The translations under genes were made by a program, and so were the position numbers. The notes beneath the pieces are model-generated. The model worked only from the letters and a program-made list of their open reading frames with translations, made no database searches and was not told the DNA's origin. 6,304 nt of DNA from Pseudomonadota bacterium (GTDB lineage: Bacteria; Pseudomonadota; Gammaproteobacteria; Steroidobacterales; Rariloculaceae), in contig VYEH01000383.1 in the NCBI GenBank assembly GCA_009843005.1, forward strand, positions 583 to 6,886. Reading direction: 5' to 3'. Positions 1 to 6,304 of the stretch are shown piece after piece. Each line of letters starts with the position of its first letter. Within the stretch, counting starts at the first letter, position 1.

Positions 1-561
1 GTCGGCATCGATATTGGTGACCACCGCCATCATCGGTTGCAGGTGAAGGAAGGAAGCATCGCTTTCGTCGGCTTCGGCCACAAGGTAGCGGCCGCTGCCC
101 AATCTGGCATTGACGTTGGTACCGAGCAGCCGGCCGCCGATCACATAGGTAGGATCCAGCCCGCCCTCGGCCAGCATGCTCGCGATCAGGCTTGTGGTGG
201 TGGTCTTGCCATGTGTGCCGGCAACCGCGATGCCGTATCGGAACCTCATCAGTTCCGCCAGCATCTCGGCCCGCTGCACCACCGGAATCCGGCGCCGGTG
301 GGCCTCCATCACCTCCACGTTGCCCTGCGGCACCGCGCTGGTCACCACCACCACATCGGCCTCGCCCAGGTTCGCCGGATCGTGGCCCCGGTGAATGCGC
401 GCACCCAGTCCCTCAAGGCGCTCGGTGATGGCATTCGGTTTCAGATCCGAACCTTGCACGGCATACCCGAGATTGATGAGCACCTCCGCGATGCCGCCCA
501 TGCCCACGCCGCCGATGCCGATAAAGTGGACATGGTGAATCTTGCCCATGCGTTCGTTCAT
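1..561 (-). CDS. murC: UDP-N-acetylmuramate--L-alanine ligase MurC, N-terminal part (3' end outside window)
   Basis: Cytoplasmic Mur ligase that joins L-alanine to UDP-MurNAc with ATP, the first step of the stem peptide. The 187 visible residues cover the UDP-binding Rossmann domain and the start of the central ATPase domain. Visible motifs are the glycine-rich FIGIGGVGMGGIAEVL (13-28), GSDLK (37-41), the RAEMLAELMRF linker (97-107), the ATP-binding P-loop AGTHGKTTTT (114-123), GGRL (142-145) and EADESDASFLHLQP (163-176), ending in TNIDAD just before the usual His. The family is usually about 460-490 residues, so roughly 60% is missing past position 1. The ATG at 559-561 overlaps the murG stop as ATGA, which favours it. 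A second in-frame ATG lies at 547-549, four codons downstream. No strong Shine-Dalgarno precedes either, so expression probably depends on coupling to murG. All key residues expected in this part are present. Identity is secure. Confidence 0.97.
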   Translation of the reverse strand, partial: MNERMGKIHHVHFIGIGGVGMGGIAEVLINLGYAVQGSDLKPNAITERLEGLGARIHRGHDPANLGEADVVVVTSAVPQGNVEVMEAHRRRIPVVQRAEMLAELMRFRYGIAVAGTHGKTTTTSLIASMLAEGGLDPTYVIGGRLLGTNVNARLGSGRYLVAEADESDASFLHLQPMMAVVTNIDAD

Positions 562-1646
562 GCCGGCGCCCCCGCGTACTCGAGGCAGGCGTCGGCAATA
601 TCGGTCAGGGCGCCGGGACAAGCCTGGGCCCTGGCACTGGCCCCCATGGCGGCGAGCCGGTCGGGCCTCTCCAGCAACGCGGCGAGTTCGTCGACCAGCC
701 GCCGCGGCGTGAATTCCTGTTCCGGTATAACGATCCCCGCGCCGACGGAGCAGAAGGTCTCCGCATTGCGGGCCTGGTGGTCATCCACGGCGTAGGGAAA
801 GGGCACGAGGATCGCGCCGAGTCCCGCCGCGGTGAGTTCGGCGAGGGTCAGGGCGCCGGCGCGGCAGATCACCAGGTCTGCCCACGCGTAGGCGCCGGCC
901 ATGTCTTCCACAAAGGCATCCACTCGCGCCTCTATGCCGTGCTCCGAATAGCCGGGCTGCGCTGTCTGAAGTCCGCGTCCCGCCTGGTGCCAGATGTCCA
1001 CGGAAACGCTTTCGGGAAGCATCGCCATGGCTTCCGGAACGCGTTCGTTCAGGACCCGGGCGCCCTGACTGCCACCGAGGATCAACACGTGGACGGCATC
1101 CCGCGGACGCTCATTCCCGGCCTCGTCCCGACGCGCAAGGTCGAGGATGTCCCGGCGCACGGGATTGCCCACCAGTTCCGCGGCGACACCGCCGGGGAAG
1201 CTGTCGGGAAAGGCCTCGAAGACCCTCCGCGCGATCCGTGACAGCAACCGGTTTGTGGTCCCGGCAACCGCATTCTGCTCGTGGATCAGCACCGGGCGCC
1301 GGCACAGCCACGCAGCCACACCGCCGGGGCCGGAAACGAAACCGCCCATGCCCAGGACCACGGCGGGTTTTCGACGCCGCATGGCCGCCAGGGCCTGCAG
1401 GATCGCAACGGCGATCCGGAACGGCGCGGCGAGCCAGGCGGCCGTGCCCCGGCCCCGCAGTCCCGCGATGGAAATCCACTCCATTTCGATACCCGCGGCC
1501 GGAACCACCCGTGCTTCCAGTCCCTTGCGCGTGCCCATCCAGACCACCGGTTGGTCACGGCCGCGAAGCTCTTCCGCCACCGCCAGCGCCGGGAAGACGT
1601 GCCCGCCCGTACCCCCCGCCATGATCATTACCGGCGCACCCGTCAT
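558..1646 (-). CDS. murG: UDP-GlcNAc:lipid I N-acetylglucosaminyltransferase MurG
   Basis: Peripheral inner-membrane GT28 glycosyltransferase that transfers GlcNAc from UDP-GlcNAc to lipid I, giving lipid II. It has 362 residues, close to E. coli's 355. N-terminal acceptor domain: MAGGTGGHVFPA (9-20, with the conserved His16), GMGGFVSGPGG (99-109), IHEQNAVAG (121-129) and VGNPVR (159-164). C-terminal UDP-GlcNAc domain: LILGGSQGARVLN (188-200), CRAGALTLAEL (261-271, with Glu270 in the place of the ribose-binding Glu of E. coli) and VPFPYAVDDHQARNA (281-295). The usual GLP after the sugar-binding helix reads GLG (275-277). The start ATG at 1644-1646 overlaps the ftsW stop as ATGA and has GGGAG eight bases upstream. 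The stop overlaps the murC start in the same way. The same frame stays open for 419 codons upstream of this ATG, right through ftsW, but that extension is not MurG-like and should not be annotated. In-frame ATGs at residues 7 and 9 would cut into the conserved N terminus. Confidence 0.98.
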   Translation of the reverse strand: MTGAPVMIMAGGTGGHVFPALAVAEELRGRDQPVVWMGTRKGLEARVVPAAGIEMEWISIAGLRGRGTAAWLAAPFRIAVAILQALAAMRRRKPAVVLGMGGFVSGPGGVAAWLCRRPVLIHEQNAVAGTTNRLLSRIARRVFEAFPDSFPGGVAAELVGNPVRRDILDLARRDEAGNERPRDAVHVLILGGSQGARVLNERVPEAMAMLPESVSVDIWHQAGRGLQTAQPGYSEHGIEARVDAFVEDMAGAYAWADLVICRAGALTLAELTAAGLGAILVPFPYAVDDHQARNAETFCSVGAGIVIPEQEFTPRRLVDELAALLERPDRLAAMGASARAQACPGALTDIADACLEYAGAPA

Positions 1647-2827
1647 GACCGACGCTCCCGAAATCCAGGGCGCTTCTTTCTGCGGGCGCGCACCAACTCC
1701 GGAGAAGCGGCAATGACTTCGTGATGGATTCGTGCGAGCAGGCCAATCGACACCAGGGTAATGACCACGCTGGTGCGACCGTAGCTCATCAGCGGCAGCG
1801 TCAGCCCCTTGGTGGGCAGCAAGCCCGTGTTGACTCCGATATTGATGAATGCCTGAATCCCCAGCATGAGGCCGACCGCGCTGCTCAGAAGCGCCTGGAA
1901 CGGCAAACCCACGGCATACGCCCGCGGCGTCATTGCGATGGCGCGAATGACCAGCACACCGTACAGCACGATGGCCGCCGTACTGCCCAGGAATCCCAGT
2001 TCCTCGGCCAATACCGCGAAGACGAAATCGGTATGCGCTTCCGGCAGGTAGAACATCTTCTGCACGCTCTCGCCCAGGCCGACACCCAGCCAGTCGCCCC
2101 GGCCGATGGCGATCAGGGACTGGGTGAGCTGGAAGCCGCTGTCGAACGGGTCCGCCCACGGGTCGAGAAAACCGATCAGACGCTGCAGCCGGTAGTCCGA
2201 AGACGTGGCCAGGTAGGCCATGCTGACAACCGCGCTCGCGAGACACAGGATGAAGGGCAGCAGCCGCGCCCCACCAATGAAAAGTATGCCCAGGCTGGTC
2301 GCGATGAGCACGGCGGCCGCACCGAAGTCCGGTTCCGCCAGCAGCAGCGCGCAGGCCAGCGCCACGATCACCAACGGCCAGATAAATCCCCACATCGTCG
2401 TACGCACGCGCTCGTGATGGCGAACCACGTAGCTGCACAGATACACCATCAGGCAGAGCCGGGCCGGATCCGACGGCTGCAGGCTCAGGGGTCCCAGGTT
2501 CAGCCACCGGGTGCTTCCATTGACGGTGTGCCCCAGCCCGGGAATGAATACCGACACCAACAGCGCGAAGGCAACCAGGAAGATCAGCCCACTGCACCGA
2601 TACCAGGTGTCGCAGGGAATCCTCGCAACGGTCAGGGCGGCTGCGCCGCCGATGGCGAGCGCCACCAGGTGACGGCTCAGGAAAAAGTGCGGCCTGCCCA
2701 TCGAGCCGTCGGCGAAGGCGATGGACGCGGAACTCACCATGATCGTCCCGAATACCAGCAGGCCCGTCGCTGCGGTCAACAACCACGGGTCCACGTTGAA
2801 CCGGCCGTCGGCGACTCGGGCGTTCAT
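1643..2827 (-). CDS. ftsW: Septal SEDS peptidoglycan glycosyltransferase FtsW
   Basis: Polytopic inner-membrane SEDS protein that polymerises lipid II into septal glycan together with its partner FtsI (PBP3). It has 394 residues (E. coli about 414), with a short 14-residue N-terminal tail, about ten hydrophobic segments (first near 15-36, last near 345-366), a large periplasmic loop near 208-265 and a basic C-terminal tail ending RRKKRPGFRERRS. Family motifs: NGSTRWLNLG (103-112), AEPDFGAA (164-171), FLDPWADPFDSGFQLTQSL (220-238), YLPEAHTDFVFAVLAEELG (260-278) and PTKGLTLPLMSYG (338-350). Asp267 in HTDF matches the proposed catalytic Asp297 of E. coli FtsW. HTDF and this gene context favour FtsW over RodA. 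Two normally well conserved motifs differ: QPSDPARL (117-124) for QPSExxKL, and SYGRTS (348-353) for SYGGSS. The start ATG at 2825-2827 overlaps the murD stop as ATGA and has GGAGG ten bases upstream. FtsW is called with confidence; the effect of the variants is unknown. Confidence 0.97.
   Translation of the reverse strand: MNARVADGRFNVDPWLLTAATGLLVFGTIMVSSASIAFADGSMGRPHFFLSRHLVALAIGGAAALTVARIPCDTWYRCSGLIFLVAFALLVSVFIPGLGHTVNGSTRWLNLGPLSLQPSDPARLCLMVYLCSYVVRHHERVRTTMWGFIWPLVIVALACALLLAEPDFGAAAVLIATSLGILFIGGARLLPFILCLASAVVSMAYLATSSDYRLQRLIGFLDPWADPFDSGFQLTQSLIAIGRGDWLGVGLGESVQKMFYLPEAHTDFVFAVLAEELGFLGSTAAIVLYGVLVIRAIAMTPRAYAVGLPFQALLSSAVGLMLGIQAFINIGVNTGLLPTKGLTLPLMSYGRTSVVITLVSIGLLARIHHEVIAASPELVRARRKKRPGFRERRS
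1655..1659 (-). promoter_or_regulatory. Ribosome-binding site of murG
   Basis: The minus strand reads GGGAG here, eight bases before the ATG at 1644-1646. It lies inside the last codons of ftsW. Together with the ATGA overlap it supports this murG start over the out-of-frame-looking upstream extension. Confidence 0.6.
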
Positions 2828-4221
2828 CGTTGGCGCGCCTCCACCGCCGCGACGAAGGCGTCGCCCCGTGCCCTGTAATCGGAGAACATGTCGAAACTTG
2901 CACAGGCGGGTGACAGCAGCACCGTCACCTGCCTGAAGCCTGATGCCCGGGCCAGTCCTGCCGCGTGCTCGACCGCCGACGGCATGTCGTGGGCGCCGGT
3001 CACGGAGGTCACCGGCGAGAGCGCCTGCCTTAACGCCTCACTCGCCTCCCCCATGACCACTGCGCCGGCGACCCTGCCGGCGGCGGCTTCGGCGAGGGCC
3101 GCGAAATCGGCGCCCTTCGCGCGGCCGCCGGCAATCAGTACCAGCGGTCCGCGCAGACCGCGCAACGCCGCGACGGTCGCGCCCACGTTGGTGCCCTTGG
3201 AATCGTTGATGAACGTTATCCCGCCCTCATCCGCCACCCACTGACAGCGGTGCTCGAGCCCCGGAAACTCGCAAAGCGCATCCAGGCTTCGCACCCGGGC
3301 CGCAGGACTCAGGTCGGCGATGACCCCGTCGACGAGCGCCAGTGCCGCCAGGGCATTGGCCTCGTTGTGCCGGCCGGGGATGCGCAACCGCGAGGTCGGC
3401 AGGACCGGGCGGGCGTCGCGGAACAGCCAGCGTTCGCCGCGGTGCGGGACGGCGCTATAGCCGCGGTCCAGGTGCTCCCGCGCCGAGAAGGGAATGCCTT
3501 GCGGGTATTCGTCGCCCATGGCCCTGACGATGGGATCGTCCCGGTTGAAAACCGGCACGCGGGCCGCGCGCAGCAGTCGCGCCTTGACGGCCGCGTAACG
3601 CGCAACGCTGCCATGGCGGTCGAGATGGTCGGCGGAGACGTTCAGGACCGCAGCGATTGCAGGGCGGAGGCTGCGGGTGGTCTCCAGTTGAAAACTGGAC
3701 AATTCGAGGACGTAGACCTCGGGTGGGTCCGCCAGCAGATCCACGGCCGGGGGTCCCAGGTTGCCCCCGGCGGCTGCGCGGATGCCGGCAGCCGCCAGCA
3801 TTCGCTCCACCAGGGTGACCACGGTGCTCTTGCCGTTGGAGCCGGTGACCGCGACAACCGGAGCGTGAGCGGCGCGCGCAAACAACTCGATTTCGCTGAC
3901 CAGGGGGATTCCACGGCGGCGTGCGTCGGCGGCAATGCCGATGTCCAGGCCCAATCCGTGCGAAATGACCACCTGGGATACGCCCTCCAGCCACCGCGGA
4001 TGGAGGCTTTCGAGCTCGATCTGCAGTTGCGGTTGCGCGGCGCGCAAGGCTTCGAGCCCCGGCGGGTTCGCGCGGCTGTCGATCACCAGCACATCCTCGC
4101 CGCGTGAGGCCAGAAATCGCGCCGCCGCTAGCCCCGTGGCGCCCAGACCCACTATCAGCGTGCGGCTATTCGACAGCGAACCGCTCATCTCGTCATCACA
4201 CAATTGCGCCGCAGTGCTCAT
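2824..4221 (-). CDS. murD: UDP-N-acetylmuramoyl-L-alanine--D-glutamate ligase MurD
   Basis: Cytoplasmic Mur ligase that adds D-glutamate to UDP-MurNAc-L-Ala with ATP. It has 465 residues from this start; E. coli has 438. The N-terminal UDP-binding domain has VGLGATG (24-30) and DSRANPPGL (48-56). The central ATPase domain has the P-loop TGSNGKST (126-133), GGNLG (152-156), LELSSFQLETT (172-182), NVSADHLDRH (194-203) and Lys213, in the place of the carbamylated lysine. The C-terminal glutamate-binding domain has PGRHNEANALAA (282-293), GLEHRCQW (321-328), FINDSKGTNVGAT (337-349) and LLSPACASFDMF (435-446). The N-domain motif normally read as SPG is SHG (87-89). Two starts are possible: ATG 4219-4221, used here as the longest, and ATG 4186-4188, eleven codons downstream. 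The second gives an N terminus the same length as E. coli MurD and 454 residues. Neither has a good ribosome-binding site. The stop overlaps ftsW as ATGA. Function is certain; the exact start is not. Confidence 0.96.
   Translation of the reverse strand: MSTAAQLCDDEMSGSLSNSRTLIVGLGATGLAAARFLASRGEDVLVIDSRANPPGLEALRAAQPQLQIELESLHPRWLEGVSQVVISHGLGLDIGIAADARRRGIPLVSEIELFARAAHAPVVAVTGSNGKSTVVTLVERMLAAAGIRAAAGGNLGPPAVDLLADPPEVYVLELSSFQLETTRSLRPAIAAVLNVSADHLDRHGSVARYAAVKARLLRAARVPVFNRDDPIVRAMGDEYPQGIPFSAREHLDRGYSAVPHRGERWLFRDARPVLPTSRLRIPGRHNEANALAALALVDGVIADLSPAARVRSLDALCEFPGLEHRCQWVADEGGITFINDSKGTNVGATVAALRGLRGPLVLIAGGRAKGADFAALAEAAAGRVAGAVVMGEASEALRQALSPVTSVTGAHDMPSAVEHAAGLARASGFRQVTVLLSPACASFDMFSDYRARGDAFVAAVEARQR
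2838..2842 (-). promoter_or_regulatory. Ribosome-binding site of ftsW
   Basis: The minus strand reads GGAGG here, ten bases before the ATG at 2825-2827 and within the 3' end of murD. The core is a perfect Shine-Dalgarno sequence, so ftsW can recruit ribosomes itself as well as by coupling to murD. Confidence 0.65.
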
Positions 4222-4252
4222 CGGAATGCTTCAATACTCCCGCGGACGCCCG
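4222..4252 (-). other. Short mraY-murD intergenic gap
   Basis: These 31 bases are the only non-coding bases in the window if murD starts at 4221, or 64 bases if it starts at 4188. The minus strand has a GGGAG at 4237-4241, but it is 15 bases from the 4221 start, farther than usual. A possible GGAGT...ATTCC pairing gives only a five-base stem including a G-T wobble, and no T-run follows, so no terminator is called. No promoter-like -35/-10 pair is evident. Confidence 0.6.
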
Positions 4253-5341
4253 CTACCTGATCTTCAGGCTGGCAAGACCGATCAACACGAGGACGACCGT
4301 GATGATCCAGAAACGCACGATTACCTTGGGTTCCGCCCAGCCCTTCAGCTCGAAGTGGTGGTGCAGCGGGGCCATTCGAAAAATGCGCCGGCCGGTCAAC
4401 TTGTAGGAGGTTACCTGGATCATGACTGAGACGGTTTCGATGACGAAAACACCGCCCATGATGAACAGCACCAGTTCCTGCCTCACCACTACGGCCACCA
4501 GGCCCAGGGCGGCACCGAGAGCCAACGCTCCGATGTCCCCCATGAAGACCTGCGCGGGGTAGGAGTTGAACCACAAGAAGCCCAGGCCGGCGCCAGCCAG
4601 GGCCGCACAGAAAACGAGCATCTCTCCGGCACCCGCTACATACGGAATGCCCAGATAAGGTGCGAAAACGGCATTGCCCGCCGCGTAGCCGAACAGCCCG
4701 AGAGCCGAGGCCACGAGTACGGCGGGCATAATCGCCAGGCCGTCCAGACCGTCGGTCAGGTTGACTCCGTTGGAAGAGCCGACGATCACGAGATACGAAA
4801 AACCGACGTAGACGATGGCGCTCATCGGAATCAGCAGGCCAGGAAAGTAGGGAATGAGCAGCGCGTGTTCCACTGCGGGGTTCTCCGCCGTGGCGTACAG
4901 CACGCTCGCGGCCGTGAGACCCGCTGCCGACTGCCAGAAGAACTTGGTCCCTGCCCGCAGACCCCTGGAGTTGCCCAGCCTGAGTTTTCGGTAGTCGTCG
5001 ACGATACCGATAATGCCGAAGGCCACCGTGCACAACAGTACGATCCAGACGAAGCGGCTGCCGAGATCCGCCCAAAGCAGCGTGCTCACGATAATCGCCA
5101 GCAAAATCAGCACACCGCCCATGGTGGGCGTGCCGGCCTTGGGCAGATGACTCTCCGGACCCACATCGCGAATGGGCTGCCTGACCCGGCCGGACGCCAG
5201 CCGCTGGATGACGAAGGGCCCCAACGCGAACGACAGGATCAGCGCGGTGAGCGCGCTGAGAATGGCCCGCATGGTGATATACCCGAATACGTTGAACGCG
5301 GAGAGGTACTGGGTCAGGTACTCGGCGACGTAGATCAGCAT
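4253..5341 (-). CDS. mraY: Phospho-N-acetylmuramoyl-pentapeptide transferase MraY (lipid I synthase)
   Basis: Polytopic inner-membrane enzyme that transfers phospho-MurNAc-pentapeptide from its UDP carrier to undecaprenyl phosphate, releasing UMP and forming lipid I. It has 362 residues; E. coli has 360. Visible family motifs: the N terminus MLIYVAEYLTQYLS, SHLPKAGTPTMGG (64-76), the Asp pair in VDDYRK (114-119, Asp115 and Asp116 as in E. coli), NLTDGLDGLA (194-203), FNSYPAQVFMGDIGALALG (258-276, with Asp269 in the place of the conserved catalytic-site Asp) and MAPLHHHFELKGW (323-335, His327-329). Roughly ten hydrophobic segments run through it, as in the PNPT superfamily. The start is supported by family length, by a GGGGAGG ribosome-binding sequence just upstream and by a 7-base overlap with the end of murF. 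It is followed by a 31-base gap to murD, the only non-overlapping junction here. No key residue is missing, and identity is secure. Confidence 0.98.
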   Translation of the reverse strand: MLIYVAEYLTQYLSAFNVFGYITMRAILSALTALILSFALGPFVIQRLASGRVRQPIRDVGPESHLPKAGTPTMGGVLILLAIIVSTLLWADLGSRFVWIVLLCTVAFGIIGIVDDYRKLRLGNSRGLRAGTKFFWQSAAGLTAASVLYATAENPAVEHALLIPYFPGLLIPMSAIVYVGFSYLVIVGSSNGVNLTDGLDGLAIMPAVLVASALGLFGYAAGNAVFAPYLGIPYVAGAGEMLVFCAALAGAGLGFLWFNSYPAQVFMGDIGALALGAALGLVAVVVRQELVLFIMGGVFVIETVSVMIQVTSYKLTGRRIFRMAPLHHHFELKGWAEPKVIVRFWIITVVLVLIGLASLKIR

Positions 5342-6304
5342 GGCGCCTCCCCGTTGTCGCCGCCGGCGCCCAGCGAGCCGACCAGGCGATCGAGACCCAT
5401 CACCCTGGAACCCTTGACCAGCAGAATCGCATCCTCGGTGAGAAGGGGTTTCAGGGCCTGGTGCAGCGCAGCCAATTCAGTGAAGGACCTGGCCCCGGAG
5501 CCGAAGGCCCGTGCCGCCTCGTGACTCAATTCGCCAATGGCGAACAGCGTGTCGCAGCAATTGCGCGCGTATTCGCCGACCTGCCGGTGCAATTCGGGCG
5601 CCTCGGCCCCCAGTTCCGCCATGTCGCCGAGGACGAACATCCGCCGCCCGCCACAGCCGCGCAGGTAGTCAAGGGCGGCGAGGGCGGAGGTCGGATTGGC
5701 GTTGTACGTATCATCGATGATGGCGGCTCCGCCCCAACCGCGCATCCGGTTGAGGCGGCCGCTGACCGGCCTCGCTTTGCTCAGTCCGGATTGGATATCG
5801 TCGACGGAGACGCCCACTGCAAATGAGGCGGCCGCGGCCGCCAGCGCATTCAGAACGCTGTGACGTCCGCGCAGCGGCAGCGTCAATTCGACAGCCGTTC
5901 CATCCGGCAACTCCAGGGTGAATGCCGAACCGACGCTCGAGTCGGCAACCTCGCCCCGTACCGTGCAATCCGCGGACGGCTCGAAACCGAAGGTCAGGAC
6001 TCCGGCAGCGTGAGAGCGGCGGCGCCAAGCGGAACAATAGGGGTCGTCGGCATTGAGTATCGCCGTTCCCGCCGCCGGCAGGTGGTCTAGCAATTCGCCC
6101 TTGGCCCTGGCGACGCCGTAGATGGAGCCGAAACCCTCCAGGTGCGCGGCGCCGGCGTTGGTGATGACCCCGACCGTGGGACGAACCAGTTGACTGAGCG
6201 CGGCGATCTCACCGGCATGGTTGGCGCCGAGTTCGATGACCAGAATCTCGTGGTGATCGGCCAGTTCCATCAACGTCAGCGGCACGCCCAGGTCGTTGTT
6301 CAGG
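5335..6304 (-). CDS. murF: UDP-MurNAc-tripeptide--D-alanyl-D-alanine ligase MurF, C-terminal part (5' end outside window)
   Basis: Cytoplasmic Mur ligase that adds the D-Ala-D-Ala dipeptide to UDP-MurNAc-tripeptide with ATP, finishing the UDP-MurNAc-pentapeptide that MraY uses. The 322 visible residues start inside the central domain at LNNDLGVPLTLM. The start codon, UDP-binding domain and P-loop lie beyond 6304; E. coli MurF has 452 residues. Visible motifs: VIELGANHAGEIAAL, TNAGAAHLEGFGS, VARAKGEL with the lysine that is carbamylated in Mur ligases, ILNADDP, then the C-terminal domain with GRHSVLNALAA, IIDDTYNANPTS, VLGDMAELGAE and LVKGSRVMGLDRLV. The NNDLGVPLTL segment and DDTYNANP separate it from MurE and MurC. 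It ends in TGA at 5335-5337, seven bases inside mraY. A GTG at 6283-6285 is in frame but internal and is not the start. No defect is visible. Confidence 0.97.
   Translation of the reverse strand, partial: LNNDLGVPLTLMELADHHEILVIELGANHAGEIAALSQLVRPTVGVITNAGAAHLEGFGSIYGVARAKGELLDHLPAAGTAILNADDPYCSAWRRRSHAAGVLTFGFEPSADCTVRGEVADSSVGSAFTLELPDGTAVELTLPLRGRHSVLNALAAAAASFAVGVSVDDIQSGLSKARPVSGRLNRMRGWGGAAIIDDTYNANPTSALAALDYLRGCGGRRMFVLGDMAELGAEAPELHRQVGEYARNCCDTLFAIGELSHEAARAFGSGARSFTELAALHQALKPLLTEDAILLVKGSRVMGLDRLVGSLGAGGDNGEAPC
5346..5352 (-). promoter_or_regulatory. Ribosome-binding site of mraY
   Basis: The minus strand reads GGGGAGG here, inside the last codons of murF. The GGAGG core ends only four bases before the mraY ATG, a little closer than usual. 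It still supports that start, which also matches the family N terminus. Confidence 0.6.

Noticed and set aside
37..795. A 252-codon plus-strand open frame opposite murC and the end of murG
   Set aside because: It spans two real genes on the other strand, and its His/Ala-rich composition is the antisense image of the murC P-loop and Gly-rich regions.
2051..2053. FtsW Phe259 at the site of E. coli Glu289, where a Gly substitution is a known gain-of-function allele
   Set aside because: FYLPEAHTDF is, as I recall, a common form of this motif in FtsW from many bacteria, so Phe is likely the ordinary residue.
1721..2878. A 385-codon open frame on the plus strand antisense to ftsW, rich in Gln, Arg and His
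   Set aside because: It lies fully opposite a clear ftsW, has low-complexity composition typical of the reverse strand of GC-rich codons, and shows no recognisable domain or good ribosome-binding site.
3250..4107. A 285-codon plus-strand open frame opposite murD
   Set aside because: It is an antisense shadow of murD with the same Gln/Arg/Gly/Asp-rich composition and no family motif.
4225..4242. A possible hairpin between mraY and murD
   Set aside because: The stem is only five pairs with a wobble, there is no T-run, and the genes on both sides belong to one pathway and strand, so a terminator is not supported.
4526..4537. MraY reads GDIGALALG where E. coli has GDVGSLALG
   Set aside because: Ala at this position is, as I recall, normal in other gammaproteobacterial MraY proteins such as that of Pseudomonas, so it is not unusual.
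4218..5075. A 285-codon minus-strand open frame shifted against mraY and running to the murD start
   Set aside because: mraY is unmistakable in its own frame across this interval, and the shifted translation is Arg/Gly-rich with no membrane segments or motifs.

Overview
This window is a stretch of the division and cell wall (dcw) cluster of a GC-rich Gram-negative bacterium. All six genes lie on the minus strand. In transcription order (from high to low coordinates) they are murF (5' end cut off by the window), mraY, murD, ftsW, murG and murC (3' end cut off). This is the same order as in Escherichia coli and most gamma- and betaproteobacteria. The MraY C-terminal half (VFMGDIGALALG, RMAPLHHHFELKGW, GLASLKIR), the short DDHQ-type MurG donor-site region and the VARAKGEL segment of MurF look gammaproteobacterial. 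High GC, plus FtsW sequence variants (QPSDPAR, SYGRTS), hint at a deep-branching or Xanthomonadales/Chromatiales-like lineage. That placement is inference from remembered family sequences, not a search.

Layout: 1-561 is murC (first 187 codons); 558-1646 murG; 1643-2827 ftsW; 2824-4221 murD; 4253-5341 mraY; 5335-6304 murF (last 322 codons). Four of the five junctions overlap: murF/mraY by 7 bases, and murD/ftsW, ftsW/murG and murG/murC each by an ATGA of 4 bases. The only gap is 31 bases between mraY and murD. There is no RNA gene, mobile element, CRISPR array, terminator or convincing promoter in the window, and effectively every base is coding.

The genes form one pathway. MurC starts, MurD continues and MurF ends the ATP-dependent assembly of the UDP-MurNAc-pentapeptide stem (MurE is outside the window). 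MraY moves the product onto undecaprenyl phosphate to give lipid I, MurG adds GlcNAc to give lipid II, and FtsW is the SEDS glycan polymerase that uses lipid II at the division septum. Tight overlaps imply a single transcript with coupled translation.

I found no undescribed system. The points worth a second look are sequence departures in otherwise invariant family motifs (FtsW SYGRTS and QPSDPAR, MurD SHG in place of SPG), the unsettled murD start, and the very long spurious open frames that could mislead an automatic annotation.
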